DNA from: RUG100 sp034927505
Lineage (GTDB): Bacteria > Bacillota > Clostridia > Peptostreptococcales > Anaerovoracaceae
Assembly (NCBI GenBank): GCA_034927505.1
Contig: JAYFPY010000008.1
Location: 6,716-70,715, forward strand
DNA: 64,000 nt
Reading direction: 5' to 3'
Under the pieces are notes generated by a model. The model had not been told where the DNA came from, made no database searches, and saw only the letters and a program-made list of their open reading frames with translations. Within the stretch, counting starts at the first letter, position 1. Every line of letters begins with the position of its first letter. This document shows, piece after piece, positions 33,129-40,787 of this stretch. Both the position numbers and the translations under genes were made by a program.

Positions 33129-34468
33129 TCTTTTTCCTCAGTTTTTTCTTCATCTTTGTCGCCGGCGGGAGCAATATGCATCCTGATCCGTTCAAGTCTC
33201 CTGTCCTTTACTGATTCGATAGTAAATGTATAATTCTCATATTCTACCACCTTGTTGTAGTGCTCTTCATCATCGGGTATTTCACCCAGGATGTCTATGA
33301 GAAGGCCTCCTACTGTCTCGCTGTTTTCCGACTCCAGATCGCTGCCCGTTTCTTCATTGATATCGTCAAGATCCATTGCCCCGTCTATATAGAATGTCTC
33401 GTCATCTATTTTTTCTATCTTGGGTTCCTCTTCATCATATTCGTCATCGATATCTCCCATTACTTCCTCGATCAGATCCTCCATGGTGACTATGCCTGTG
33501 AATCCGCCGTATTCATCTATAAGTATAGCGATATGCTGCTTTGTCTTCTGCAGTTCAAAAAAGAGAGCATCGATGTTCTTCGAATCGGGAACGAAGAAGG
33601 GATCCCTGAGTATCTTGCTGATATACACATTGTCGAATCCGTATTCCCACGCCTTGATCATATAGTCCTTGATGTTCAGTATACCGATTATATTATCGCT
33701 GTCATTGTCGTATACAGGTATCCTAGAGTACCTCATACCCATAAGATCGTTTATGTAGTCCGATGCCGGAGCGTTGATGTCTATGGAAAAAACATCTGTA
33801 CGAGGCGTCATCACCTCATAAGCCAGCTTGTCGTCGAAGGCAAAGATAGAGTTTATCATCTTTTTTCCCTCTTCTTTTATGACGCCCGTTTCCTGCCCTA
33901 CTTCCAGCATGGACATAACATCTTCTTCCGAAAATTCTTCATCGGTGATGCCTGTGTGCTGCTGAGTTATGACAAGGAGGAGATTGGTGATCCCGTTGGC
34001 TGCAGCAACGAAGGGTCTGCACAGCGCTGAGAAAAAACCGGCGTATCCTGCCAGAGCCAGAGCAACGCCTTCAGAATGCTGGATCGCCACCTGTTTCGGG
34101 AATGTCCGTGCAAAAACCAGAAATATGCAGGACACTATCACTGTCAGGATGAGTATGGACCACTGGGTCGCATAAGGGATCCCGCTGTTTACAAAATAAC
34201 TGCGCAGAGTCATGGTCGCGCCGTGAGCCACCATTGCACTGGCCAGAAAACCGGCAAATGTGATCACCACCTGAACGGCTGAAAGAAAGCGGGCGGGATG
34301 ATCGAAAATCTTTACCAGCTTTTCAGCTCTTTTATCTCCATCATCGGCCATGCTCCTTATACTGTTTCTGTTTACCGATGTGATAGCCTTTCCCGCCGCC
34401 GAAAGCAGCCCGCACACTACCAGTATCAAAATATAAAATACTATTTCAAGAATAAGCATTGTTTTCAT
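33125..34468 (-). CDS. CNNM/CorC-HlyC family membrane protein with CBS pair
   Basis: A 447-residue protein: an N-terminal DUF21 (CNNM) membrane domain with four segments (1-150), two CBS domains (about 205-325, from VMTPRTDVFSID to GIVTMEDLIEEVMGDI) and a C-terminal CorC_HlyC domain (about 350-430, FYIDGAMDLDDINEETG, ETVGGLLIDILGEIP). The family includes Mg2+/Co2+ exporters such as MpfA/YhdP; the label hemolysin is historical. Acidic DDEYDEEEPKIE lies between domains. It overlaps trhP and mtaB by 4 bases each, so translation is coupled. Magnesium export is the best guess. Confidence 0.92.
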   Translation of the reverse strand: MKTMLILEIVFYILILVVCGLLSAAGKAITSVNRNSIRSMADDGDKRAEKLVKIFDHPARFLSAVQVVITFAGFLASAMVAHGATMTLRSYFVNSGIPYATQWSILILTVIVSCIFLVFARTFPKQVAIQHSEGVALALAGYAGFFSALCRPFVAAANGITNLLLVITQQHTGITDEEFSEEDVMSMLEVGQETGVIKEEGKKMINSIFAFDDKLAYEVMTPRTDVFSIDINAPASDYINDLMGMRYSRIPVYDNDSDNIIGILNIKDYMIKAWEYGFDNVYISKILRDPFFVPDSKNIDALFFELQKTKQHIAILIDEYGGFTGIVTMEDLIEEVMGDIDDEYDEEEPKIEKIDDETFYIDGAMDLDDINEETGSDLESENSETVGGLLIDILGEIPDDEEHYNKVVEYENYTFTIESVKDRRLERIRMHIAPAGDKDEEKTEEKE

Positions 34469-35688
34469 TTTTTCTTCCTCAATATGTATCCGGGTCCGAC
34501 CGGTCTTTTAGTCTTTATATACAGTGTCTGCTGCGGGTGAGGCGCAGACTCTATCGGTTCCATATCCTCATCCAGGAGCACTTCCAGTTTCTGTGCAAAA
34601 AAATCAGTGCCGGGTCCGAATATTTCGATTTCCTCGCCTGCATTCATCTTGTTTCTCTGTTCCACACAGGCCATGCCGGTCTTGCTGTCGTAGCTTTTTA
34701 CCACCCCTGTGAATGAATAGTCCCTGGTATATGCGCTGGTCCTGTAATTCTGATCCATGTTTGTCGGCCTGTCATAATAGAACCCGGTGGTGAATTCCCT
34801 ATGGCTTGCCTTGCTCAGCTCCGAGAGCCATGCGGGATCGAATGAGTATCCGTCAGGATCGGCTTCGTAGGCATCGATAGCTTTCCGGTAAGCCGATACG
34901 ATAGTCGCCGCGTAGAACATACTCTTCATGCGGCCTTCGATCTTGAATGAAGTCACTCCGGCCCGCGCCAGATCCGGTATATGCTCTATCATGCACAGAT
35001 CTTTTGAATTCAAAATATAAGTCCCACGGTCGTCCTCTTCGACAGGATAGTACTCGCCGGGCCTTTGTTCCTCCACCAGCGAATATTTCCATCTGCAGGG
35101 ATGGGCGCACTGGCCTCTGTTGGCGTCTCTTTCTGTCATAAAGTTGGAAAGGAGACAGCGTCCTGAATATGAGATGCACATAGCCCCCTGTACGAAGGCT
35201 TCGATCTCCATGTCGCCGGGTATACGGTCTCTCAGTTCTCTTATTTCTCCCAGGGTCATTTCCCTTGCCAGTACCACCCTTTTTACGCCCTGTCTGTACC
35301 AGAATCCGGCCGTTCTGTAGTTGGTCATGTTTGCCTGTGTTGAAAGGTGTATCTGAGCATCAGGGACGATCTCTTTTACCATATCCACTGTTCCCGGGTC
35401 GGATACTATGAATGCATCCACGCCAAGATCCCTGATCCTTTCAAGGTAATCCTCCATAGGTTTCAGGTCTTCATTGTGAGGAAAAATATTCAAAGCCATA
35501 TGGCATTTCTTCCCTCTGTCGTGAGCGTATCTGATGCCTTCTTTCATGTCTTCTTCATTGAAGTTTCCAGCACCCGCCCGCAGGCTGAACATCTCGCCGC
35601 CGAAGTATACTGCATCGGCGCCGTAATCCACGGCTGCTTTTAATTTTTCAAGGTCTCCCGCAGGAGCCAGTAATTCTATTTTACTCAT
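34465..35688 (-). CDS. trhP: U32-family tRNA hydroxylation protein TrhP
   Basis: A 407-residue U32 peptidase-fold protein. TrhP uses prephenate-derived chemistry to hydroxylate U34 of tRNAs (ho5U34). The signature is intact: EAFVQGAMCISYSGRCLLSN, then RDANRGQCAHPCRW, whose Cys residues bind an iron-sulfur cluster. KIEGRMKS and the C-terminal beta-barrel (VVKSYDSKTGMACVEQRN) are typical. The next upstream genes are trmR, which methylates ho5U34, and mltG: the same order as Bacillus yrrL-yrrM-yrrN-yrrO. Bacillus has two U32 genes (yrrN, yrrO) here; only one is present. RlhA-like 23S hydroxylation is the alternative, less likely given trmR. Confidence 0.9.
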   Translation of the reverse strand: MSKIELLAPAGDLEKLKAAVDYGADAVYFGGEMFSLRAGAGNFNEEDMKEGIRYAHDRGKKCHMALNIFPHNEDLKPMEDYLERIRDLGVDAFIVSDPGTVDMVKEIVPDAQIHLSTQANMTNYRTAGFWYRQGVKRVVLAREMTLGEIRELRDRIPGDMEIEAFVQGAMCISYSGRCLLSNFMTERDANRGQCAHPCRWKYSLVEEQRPGEYYPVEEDDRGTYILNSKDLCMIEHIPDLARAGVTSFKIEGRMKSMFYAATIVSAYRKAIDAYEADPDGYSFDPAWLSELSKASHREFTTGFYYDRPTNMDQNYRTSAYTRDYSFTGVVKSYDSKTGMACVEQRNKMNAGEEIEIFGPGTDFFAQKLEVLLDEDMEPIESAPHPQQTLYIKTKRPVGPGYILRKKK

Positions 35689-36328
35689 TGTTCAATATAC
35701 TGATGCTGACGCCGTCCCCCACGGGCAGCACGGAAGTGTCCGCAACGCGGCTGTCTGTAATATATTCCAGGAATTCGCGCATCCTCGCTACGCTGGTCCT
35801 GTGTCTTCTTTTCACATCATACTTGTCATCGGCGACTGCAGCCTTCATCAGTATGTTGTCGCAAAACACCACAGCCTTCGGCGCGGCAAGTCTTGCCGCA
35901 CTGTCCCAGAACTTTCTGTAATGGCTCTTTGCGGCGTCGATGAATATGAATCCGAACTGTTTGTTTTCCATTTTGCCAAGGATCTCTGCCGCATCGCCGT
36001 GAAGCAGACTGATCCGGTCATCGATCTTCATGTCTTTGAAATTATGCTCTGCAAGAGCATATCTTTCGGCGTCGCTCTCGATAGTCGTCACCCTGCAGTC
36101 AGGCAGAGCCTTTGCCATGACAGCCGCCGAATAGCCGGTGGCGGTCCCTATCTCCAGTATTTCATCCGGCCTTGTCATTTTCAGCACGGACAGTATCAGG
36201 CTTTCCGTATCCCTCATTATGATCGGGATCCCCGGCTCGGATATCCTGCGCAGCTCCGCCAGCTGCAGGTCTTCCTGTCTGTACATACTGTTTAGATACG
36301 CCGTCACATCCTCATTTGTGATATTCAT
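35681..36328 (-). CDS. trmR: tRNA 5-hydroxyuridine methyltransferase TrmR
   Basis: A 215-residue class I SAM methyltransferase of the O-methyltransferase (COMT-like) family. ILEIGTATGYSAAVMA is the SAM-binding motif I, IESDAERYALAEHN motif II, FIFIDAAKSHYRKF carries a metal-binding Asp, and VVFCDNILM the second Asp pair. In Bacillus the enzyme converts ho5U34 to mo5U34 at the wobble position. Its start overlaps the mltG stop (TAATG) and its end overlaps trhP by 8 bases, so enzyme pair production is coupled. Confidence 0.88.
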   Translation of the reverse strand: MNITNEDVTAYLNSMYRQEDLQLAELRRISEPGIPIIMRDTESLILSVLKMTRPDEILEIGTATGYSAAVMAKALPDCRVTTIESDAERYALAEHNFKDMKIDDRISLLHGDAAEILGKMENKQFGFIFIDAAKSHYRKFWDSAARLAAPKAVVFCDNILMKAAVADDKYDVKRRHRTSVARMREFLEYITDSRVADTSVLPVGDGVSISILNNE

Positions 36329-37368
36329 TATTCTGCCTCCGGATGTTCTTTGATGTATTTTTCGTAAGCCTTGTCAAAGGCTTTTTTATCCTTCAGGAAA
36401 TCCTTGTAATTCGTTGAAAATACATTTGTTCCGTTCATCTTGGAACTTGCCACAAAGTATATGTATTTCGTAGAATCCGGGTTTTTTGCTGCATCGATGG
36501 CATCTTTGCCCGGCGAGCAGATGGGACCCGGCGGCAGCCCTTTATTTTTGTACGGGTTGTAATCCGATTCCACATCTATATCGCTGTATGTAGCCCGGAT
36601 CTTATCTTCTTTGTGTATATAGGATATTATCGAATCCATCTGAAGGGGCATCCCCTTCTTGATCCTGTTGTCGATCACACTGGATACCTTTTTCATTTCA
36701 TCCGTGTTCCCGGCTTCCTTCTGTATGACAGAAGCCTTGATCACTGTTTCAAATATGTCTTTGTCGCTGCCTATGACCTGGTTGAATCTTTTCAGCATAA
36801 CATCCAGCACTTCATGGGCGTCGGCATCCACGGCCACTTCATATGTGTCCGGATACAGGAACCCTTCCAGCCTGGCGGTCCCTTCCGGCAGATATTTCAT
36901 GAACGGATAATCGAACTTTCCATTTTCTATCTCATTATAGAAGTCTTTTTTATCTACGATGCCTGCGCTGTCCAGCTGTTCGGCCATCTTATAAATAGGC
37001 TGGCCCTCCGCGACGGTGAATGTCTTGCCCGCCGTTTCTCCGGAAGCTATCACAGCGATTATTTCTCCCGTACTCATAGACTTGTTCAACGCATAAGTCC
37101 CGGCCTTGAAGTCATCGGCTTTTCCGGTCATCTTCGCTCTGAGCTTGAATGCAGCCTCGCTTTTGATAAGATTTTTTTCTTTCAGTGCCGAAGCTATGAG
37201 AGAAGATCCGGATCCCGGCTCGACGGTGACCAGCACTGCTGTTTTTTCACTTTTGTCCACAGGACTGCATGATATATAAGCTGCCGCAAAACAGATCGCA
37301 ATAACTGCGATCGCTATGCCTGCAGCAGCAGCGGATCTCTTCTTTTTCTTTTTTCCGGTCTTTGTCAT
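36328..37368 (-). CDS. mltG: Endolytic transglycosylase MltG
   Basis: About 346 residues. A Lys-rich N-terminus and one membrane anchor (SAAAAGIAIAVIAICFAAAYIS) place the catalytic domain outside the membrane. LysM-like subdomain (TFTVAEGQPIYKMAEQLDSAG) precedes the YceG fold with LEGFLYPDTYEV and KASVIQKEAGNTDEMKKVSSV, where the Glu is catalytic, and PLQMDSIISY, GLPPGPICSPG. MltG cuts nascent peptidoglycan and sets glycan length. I take the second Met (37368): AGGAG lies 5 bases upstream, whereas the ATG at 37389 has none. It is between efp and trmR. Confidence 0.94.
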   Translation of the reverse strand: MTKTGKKKKKRSAAAAGIAIAVIAICFAAAYISCSPVDKSEKTAVLVTVEPGSGSSLIASALKEKNLIKSEAAFKLRAKMTGKADDFKAGTYALNKSMSTGEIIAVIASGETAGKTFTVAEGQPIYKMAEQLDSAGIVDKKDFYNEIENGKFDYPFMKYLPEGTARLEGFLYPDTYEVAVDADAHEVLDVMLKRFNQVIGSDKDIFETVIKASVIQKEAGNTDEMKKVSSVIDNRIKKGMPLQMDSIISYIHKEDKIRATYSDIDVESDYNPYKNKGLPPGPICSPGKDAIDAAKNPDSTKYIYFVASSKMNGTNVFSTNYKDFLKDKKAFDKAYEKYIKEHPEAE

Positions 37369-37421
37369 ATATTCTCCTGAAATAAACATACAGGGACGTT
37401 TTCACGTCCCTTGCAAATGGT

Positions 37422-37982
37422 TTATTTTGATCTTCCCAGGTAATCTCCTGTTCTTGTATCGATCTGTATAACTTCACCTTCTTCGATGAATATAGGGACC
37501 TGTATGACAGCTCCGGTCTCAACAGTGGCCGCCTTTGTAACATTTGTAGCGGTATCTCCCTTGACTCCCGGCTCTGTTTCCGTTACCTTCAGATCCACGA
37601 AATTCGGTGCCTCTACTATGAAAGGGGCCTCATTGTAGAATTTGATGGTCGCTTCGTCGTTTTCCCTCAGATACTTCATCGCATCTTCTACCATTTCTTC
37701 ACTGATAGGGATCTGTTCATAAGTTTCTCCATCCATGAAGTAGTACAGGTCTCCGTCTGAATACAGATACTGCATCTGCTTGGTTTCGATATGTGCCTTC
37801 GGGAACTTCTGATCCGGATTGAACGCCTCTTCGCGAGTTGCTCCGGTCAAAATATTCCTGTATTTTGTTCTTACAAAAGCCGCACCCTTGCCCGGTTTCA
37901 CATGCTGAAAATCCAGGACTACATGAGGCTCTCCGTCGATCTGAAAAGTCATACCTTTTCTGAAATCACCTGCATAAATCAT
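37422..37982 (-). CDS. efp: Elongation factor P
   Basis: A 186-residue EF-P with three beta-barrel domains. It rescues ribosomes stalled at polyproline. The tip Lys32 in KPGKGAAF is the residue modified in other species; the Bacillus-type context (PGKGAAFVRTKYRN) suggests a Bacillus-like modification or none, and no epmA/epmB/earP gene is nearby. The C-terminal domain ends DTRTGDYLGR as usual. It lies between an M24 peptidase and mltG; the M24-efp pair is widespread in Bacillota. Confidence 0.98.
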   Translation of the reverse strand: MIYAGDFRKGMTFQIDGEPHVVLDFQHVKPGKGAAFVRTKYRNILTGATREEAFNPDQKFPKAHIETKQMQYLYSDGDLYYFMDGETYEQIPISEEMVEDAMKYLRENDEATIKFYNEAPFIVEAPNFVDLKVTETEPGVKGDTATNVTKAATVETGAVIQVPIFIEEGEVIQIDTRTGDYLGRSK

Positions 37983-37998
37983 ATATATTTCTCCATTT

Positions 37999-38709
37999 CT
38001 ATATTATTATTAAATCTTTTACGGAACGTACAGTATTTATTATACCAAAATCGGTTACTATTGCCAAGTCCTCGATTCGCACTCCGAATTTTCCCGGCAA
38101 ATATATGCCCGGCTCGCAGGTCACCGCCATATCGGCTTCCAGTGTTTCATCGGTCCTTGTGTTCAGATAAGGTTTTTCATGCACCTCTCTGCCCACGCCG
38201 TGTCCTGTTCCGTGTATGTAATACTCGCCGTAACCTTCTTCTACTATGATGTCTCTGACCTTTTTGTCTACATCAAAGCACGGTACTCCCGCCTTGATGG
38301 TCTCAAGACCTGCCAGCTGTGCCCGCAGCACGATGTCGTAGACTTTCTCCATCTCATCGGTCACATATCCCACTGCAACTGTTCTGGTCATGTCTCCGCA
38401 GTATCCGTCTACTGTTGTTCCAAAGTCCATGGTAACAAAATCACCGTCTTCTATCACTTTATCGGATGGTTCTCCGTGGGGCTGATCGCTGCGGCTTCCA
38501 CTGACGCATATGGTCGGGAAGGACAGCTTGCCGCCGCCCAGCTTTTTGAATGTGGCCTCTATCTCGTCAGCCACCTGCAGCTCTGTCATGCCTGCCCTCA
38601 TGTATCCTGCGATATGCTCGAAGCAGGCATCGCCCATAGCCGAAGCCTTCATTATTTTCAAAAGTTCTTCTGCTGTTTTTATCGGTCTACTTTCCAATTC
38701 CCAACACAT
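37999..38709 (-). CDS. M24-family metallopeptidase lacking the creatinase N-terminal domain
   Basis: A 236-residue catalytic domain of the Xaa-Pro peptidase type. The five metal ligands are all present: Asp95 (DFGTT), Asp106 (GDMTRT), His170 (HGTGHGVG), Glu199 (CEPGIY) and Glu213 (RIED). The segment SGSRSDQPHGEPSDK matches PepQ/PepP relatives and not methionine aminopeptidase. Neighbour-type homologues beside efp are usually about 350 residues with a creatinase-like N-terminal domain; that domain is absent and the upstream DNA encodes a YlbF protein instead, overlapping by 23 bases. The ATG at 38709 directly abuts AGGAG, a poor spacing, and a TTG at 38697 is an alternative start. It probably keeps peptidase activity with altered oligomerisation. 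Confidence 0.9.
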   Translation of the reverse strand: MCWELESRPIKTAEELLKIMKASAMGDACFEHIAGYMRAGMTELQVADEIEATFKKLGGGKLSFPTICVSGSRSDQPHGEPSDKVIEDGDFVTMDFGTTVDGYCGDMTRTVAVGYVTDEMEKVYDIVLRAQLAGLETIKAGVPCFDVDKKVRDIIVEEGYGEYYIHGTGHGVGREVHEKPYLNTRTDETLEADMAVTCEPGIYLPGKFGVRIEDLAIVTDFGIINTVRSVKDLIII

Positions 38710-39019
38710 CTCCTAAAATCTTATATACATCCTGCATCATCATTCCGAATCTCATTTCGCACTGAAGGAAATCCGCAGCAGCAGGGTCCTTTGCAACTAC
38801 AGCGTACAGATCCTGTACAGACTGCATCGCATCCTGTCCTACTTCCTCGCCCATCATCTGCTTTGTCTGCAGAGCCAGCTGTTTCTGATGGAAATCATCG
38901 ATCACTCTTTTCAGATCCGGATCTGCATCCACCTTTTCTTTTGCAGCCGCCATCTGTTTGAATTCTTCTGATTCTCTTATAGCTTTTTCCAGGTTGTGCG
39001 CTTCATCGTATACGTTCAT
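38687..39019 (-). CDS. YlbF/YmcA-family protein
   Basis: A 110-residue all-helical protein of the Com_YlbF family (DEAHNLEKAIRESEEFKQMAAAKEKVDADPDLKRVIDDFH). In Bacillus, YlbF, YmcA and YaaT form the Ric/Y-complex that guides RNase Y-dependent mRNA processing and affects competence and sporulation. This member lacks the cysteine pattern needed for iron-sulfur binding at the C-terminus, having a single Cys (FLQCEMRFGMMM). It is directly downstream of the RNase J gene (18 bases), suggesting an RNA-processing link. Paralogue identity (YlbF versus YheA type) is not settled. Confidence 0.88.
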   Translation of the reverse strand: MNVYDEAHNLEKAIRESEEFKQMAAAKEKVDADPDLKRVIDDFHQKQLALQTKQMMGEEVGQDAMQSVQDLYAVVAKDPAAADFLQCEMRFGMMMQDVYKILGDVLGIGK

Positions 39020-39037
39020 TTTTCGCCTCCTTGCTTC

Positions 39038-40753
39038 TTATTTTACTTCCATGAATATAGGCAGTATCACCGGATTTCTTTCGGTCCTGCCGTATATGAA
39101 TCTCCTCAGATCGTCCTTGACGGCATTCTTCATGCCGTTCCAGTCACGCTGTTTTTCTTTCTGGCATCTTTCCAGTGCCTTCTCAGTTACCTTCTGAGCC
39201 TGGTCGATCAGGTCTTCGTTTTCTCTCACATAAACGAAGCCTCTCGATACTATATCCGGCCCGGATACAACTTTTCCCGTGCTCTTGGATATGCTGGCAA
39301 CTACTATTATAAGTCCGGACTCCGACAGCAGTCTTCTGTCCCTCAGCACGATATTGCCCACATCGCCTACGCCGAGGCCATCTACCATGATGCCTTCCGC
39401 ATGGGCTATATCCTTCGTTACCTTTGCCGATCTCTTTGTCAATTCCAGGCAATCTCCGTTTTCCAAAAGGAAAATGTTGTTTCTTTTCATTCCCAGATCT
39501 GCAGCCAGATCGCTGTGGGCCACCAGATGTCTGACTTCACCGTGTACAGGCATAAAGTATTTCGGTTTGATCAGCGAGTGGATCAGTTTCAGCTCTTCTG
39601 CACAGGCATGGCCCGATACATGAGTTTCAGCTATATCCGAATAGATCACTTCCGCTCCCTTTTCGATCAGCTGATTCACAACATTGGATACCAGCTTTTC
39701 ATTTCCCGGTATCGGGTTGGAAGACAGTATGATCTCATCGCCTTTTTTGATCTCAATAGCTTTGTGATCCGAGCTGGCCATTCTTGAAAGGGCACTCATC
39801 GGCTCGCCCTGACTGCCTGTTGTGATTATTACCAGTTCTTTGTCGGGAATACCCCTGGTCTTTGTGATGTCCACCAGAGTTCCCTTCGGTATCTTCAAAT
39901 ATCCCAATTCCTGAGCCAAAGACACTACATTGAGCATGCTCCTGCCGGATACCGCAACTTTTCTCCTGTATCTGACTGCGTTGTCTATTATCTTCTGTAT
40001 CCTGTGTACATTAGAAGAAAAAGTGGCTATTATTATCCTGGTCTTCGATGCTCTGAATATGGTCTCCAGTGCCTCTCCAACTCTCTTCTCCGACTTGGTG
40101 TATCCCTGCCTTATTGCATTGGTGCTGTCAGCCATCATCAGCAGCACGCCTTCCCGGCCAATTTCCGCCAACTTTCCCAGATCGATCGGTTCGCCGTCTA
40201 CCGGAGTATAGTCGATCTTGAAATCTCCGGTGTGGAAGATCTTGCCAACCGGCGTATCTATGCAGAAACATACTGAGTCTGCCACAGAATGGGTCGTCCT
40301 TATTGCCTGGACATCAAAGCAGCCGATCTTTATGTGACTGCCTGCATCCAGTCTGTTGAGGCGGCCCGTGATCCCGTGCTCCTCAAATTTGTTCTTGATA
40401 AGCCCCAGGGGCAGCGGCGTTCCGAAAACCGGTACGTTGAATTTCTTTACCAGATACGGCACCGCGCCTATGTGGTCTTCATGACCGTGAGTGATGAACA
40501 CTCCCCTGATCTTCGCCTTGTTTTTTTCAAGATAATCGAAATCCGGTATTACTACGTCTATCCCATACATTTCGTCCTCGGGAAAAGACATGCCGCAGTC
40601 TATTATGATCATTTCTTCCTTGTACTGGAGGATCGTCATATTTTTTCCGATCTCATGAAGTCCTCCCAGAGGTATGATCTTCAGCGCCGGTTTTTCCTTT
40701 GCCGGTTTTCTCCTGCCGCTGTTGTTATTGTTATTATTATTGTTGTTTCTCAT
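39038..40753 (-). CDS. rnj: Ribonuclease J
   Basis: About 571 residues. Metallo-beta-lactamase core with FITHGHEDHIGAVPYL as the zinc motif, DFKIDYTPVDG, beta-CASP domain with ADSTNA, GRSML and TGSQGEPMSALSRM, and the C-terminal HVSGHA and PVHGEVRH segments. RNase J has endo- and 5'-3' exonuclease activity in mRNA decay and rRNA maturation. The ATG at 40753 has GGACGG upstream; the TTG at 40771 is less likely. Residues 3-11 are nine consecutive Asn encoded by AAT/AAC repeats, followed by a basic GRRKPAKEKP, an unusual low-complexity N-terminus that may vary by slippage. One RNase J only is seen here. Confidence 0.95.
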   Translation of the reverse strand: MRNNNNNNNNNSGRRKPAKEKPALKIIPLGGLHEIGKNMTILQYKEEMIIIDCGMSFPEDEMYGIDVVIPDFDYLEKNKAKIRGVFITHGHEDHIGAVPYLVKKFNVPVFGTPLPLGLIKNKFEEHGITGRLNRLDAGSHIKIGCFDVQAIRTTHSVADSVCFCIDTPVGKIFHTGDFKIDYTPVDGEPIDLGKLAEIGREGVLLMMADSTNAIRQGYTKSEKRVGEALETIFRASKTRIIIATFSSNVHRIQKIIDNAVRYRRKVAVSGRSMLNVVSLAQELGYLKIPKGTLVDITKTRGIPDKELVIITTGSQGEPMSALSRMASSDHKAIEIKKGDEIILSSNPIPGNEKLVSNVVNQLIEKGAEVIYSDIAETHVSGHACAEELKLIHSLIKPKYFMPVHGEVRHLVAHSDLAADLGMKRNNIFLLENGDCLELTKRSAKVTKDIAHAEGIMVDGLGVGDVGNIVLRDRRLLSESGLIIVVASISKSTGKVVSGPDIVSRGFVYVRENEDLIDQAQKVTEKALERCQKEKQRDWNGMKNAVKDDLRRFIYGRTERNPVILPIFMEVK

Positions 40754-40787
40754 TTTTTCCGTCCTTTTCAACAGGCGGAACGGGTAA

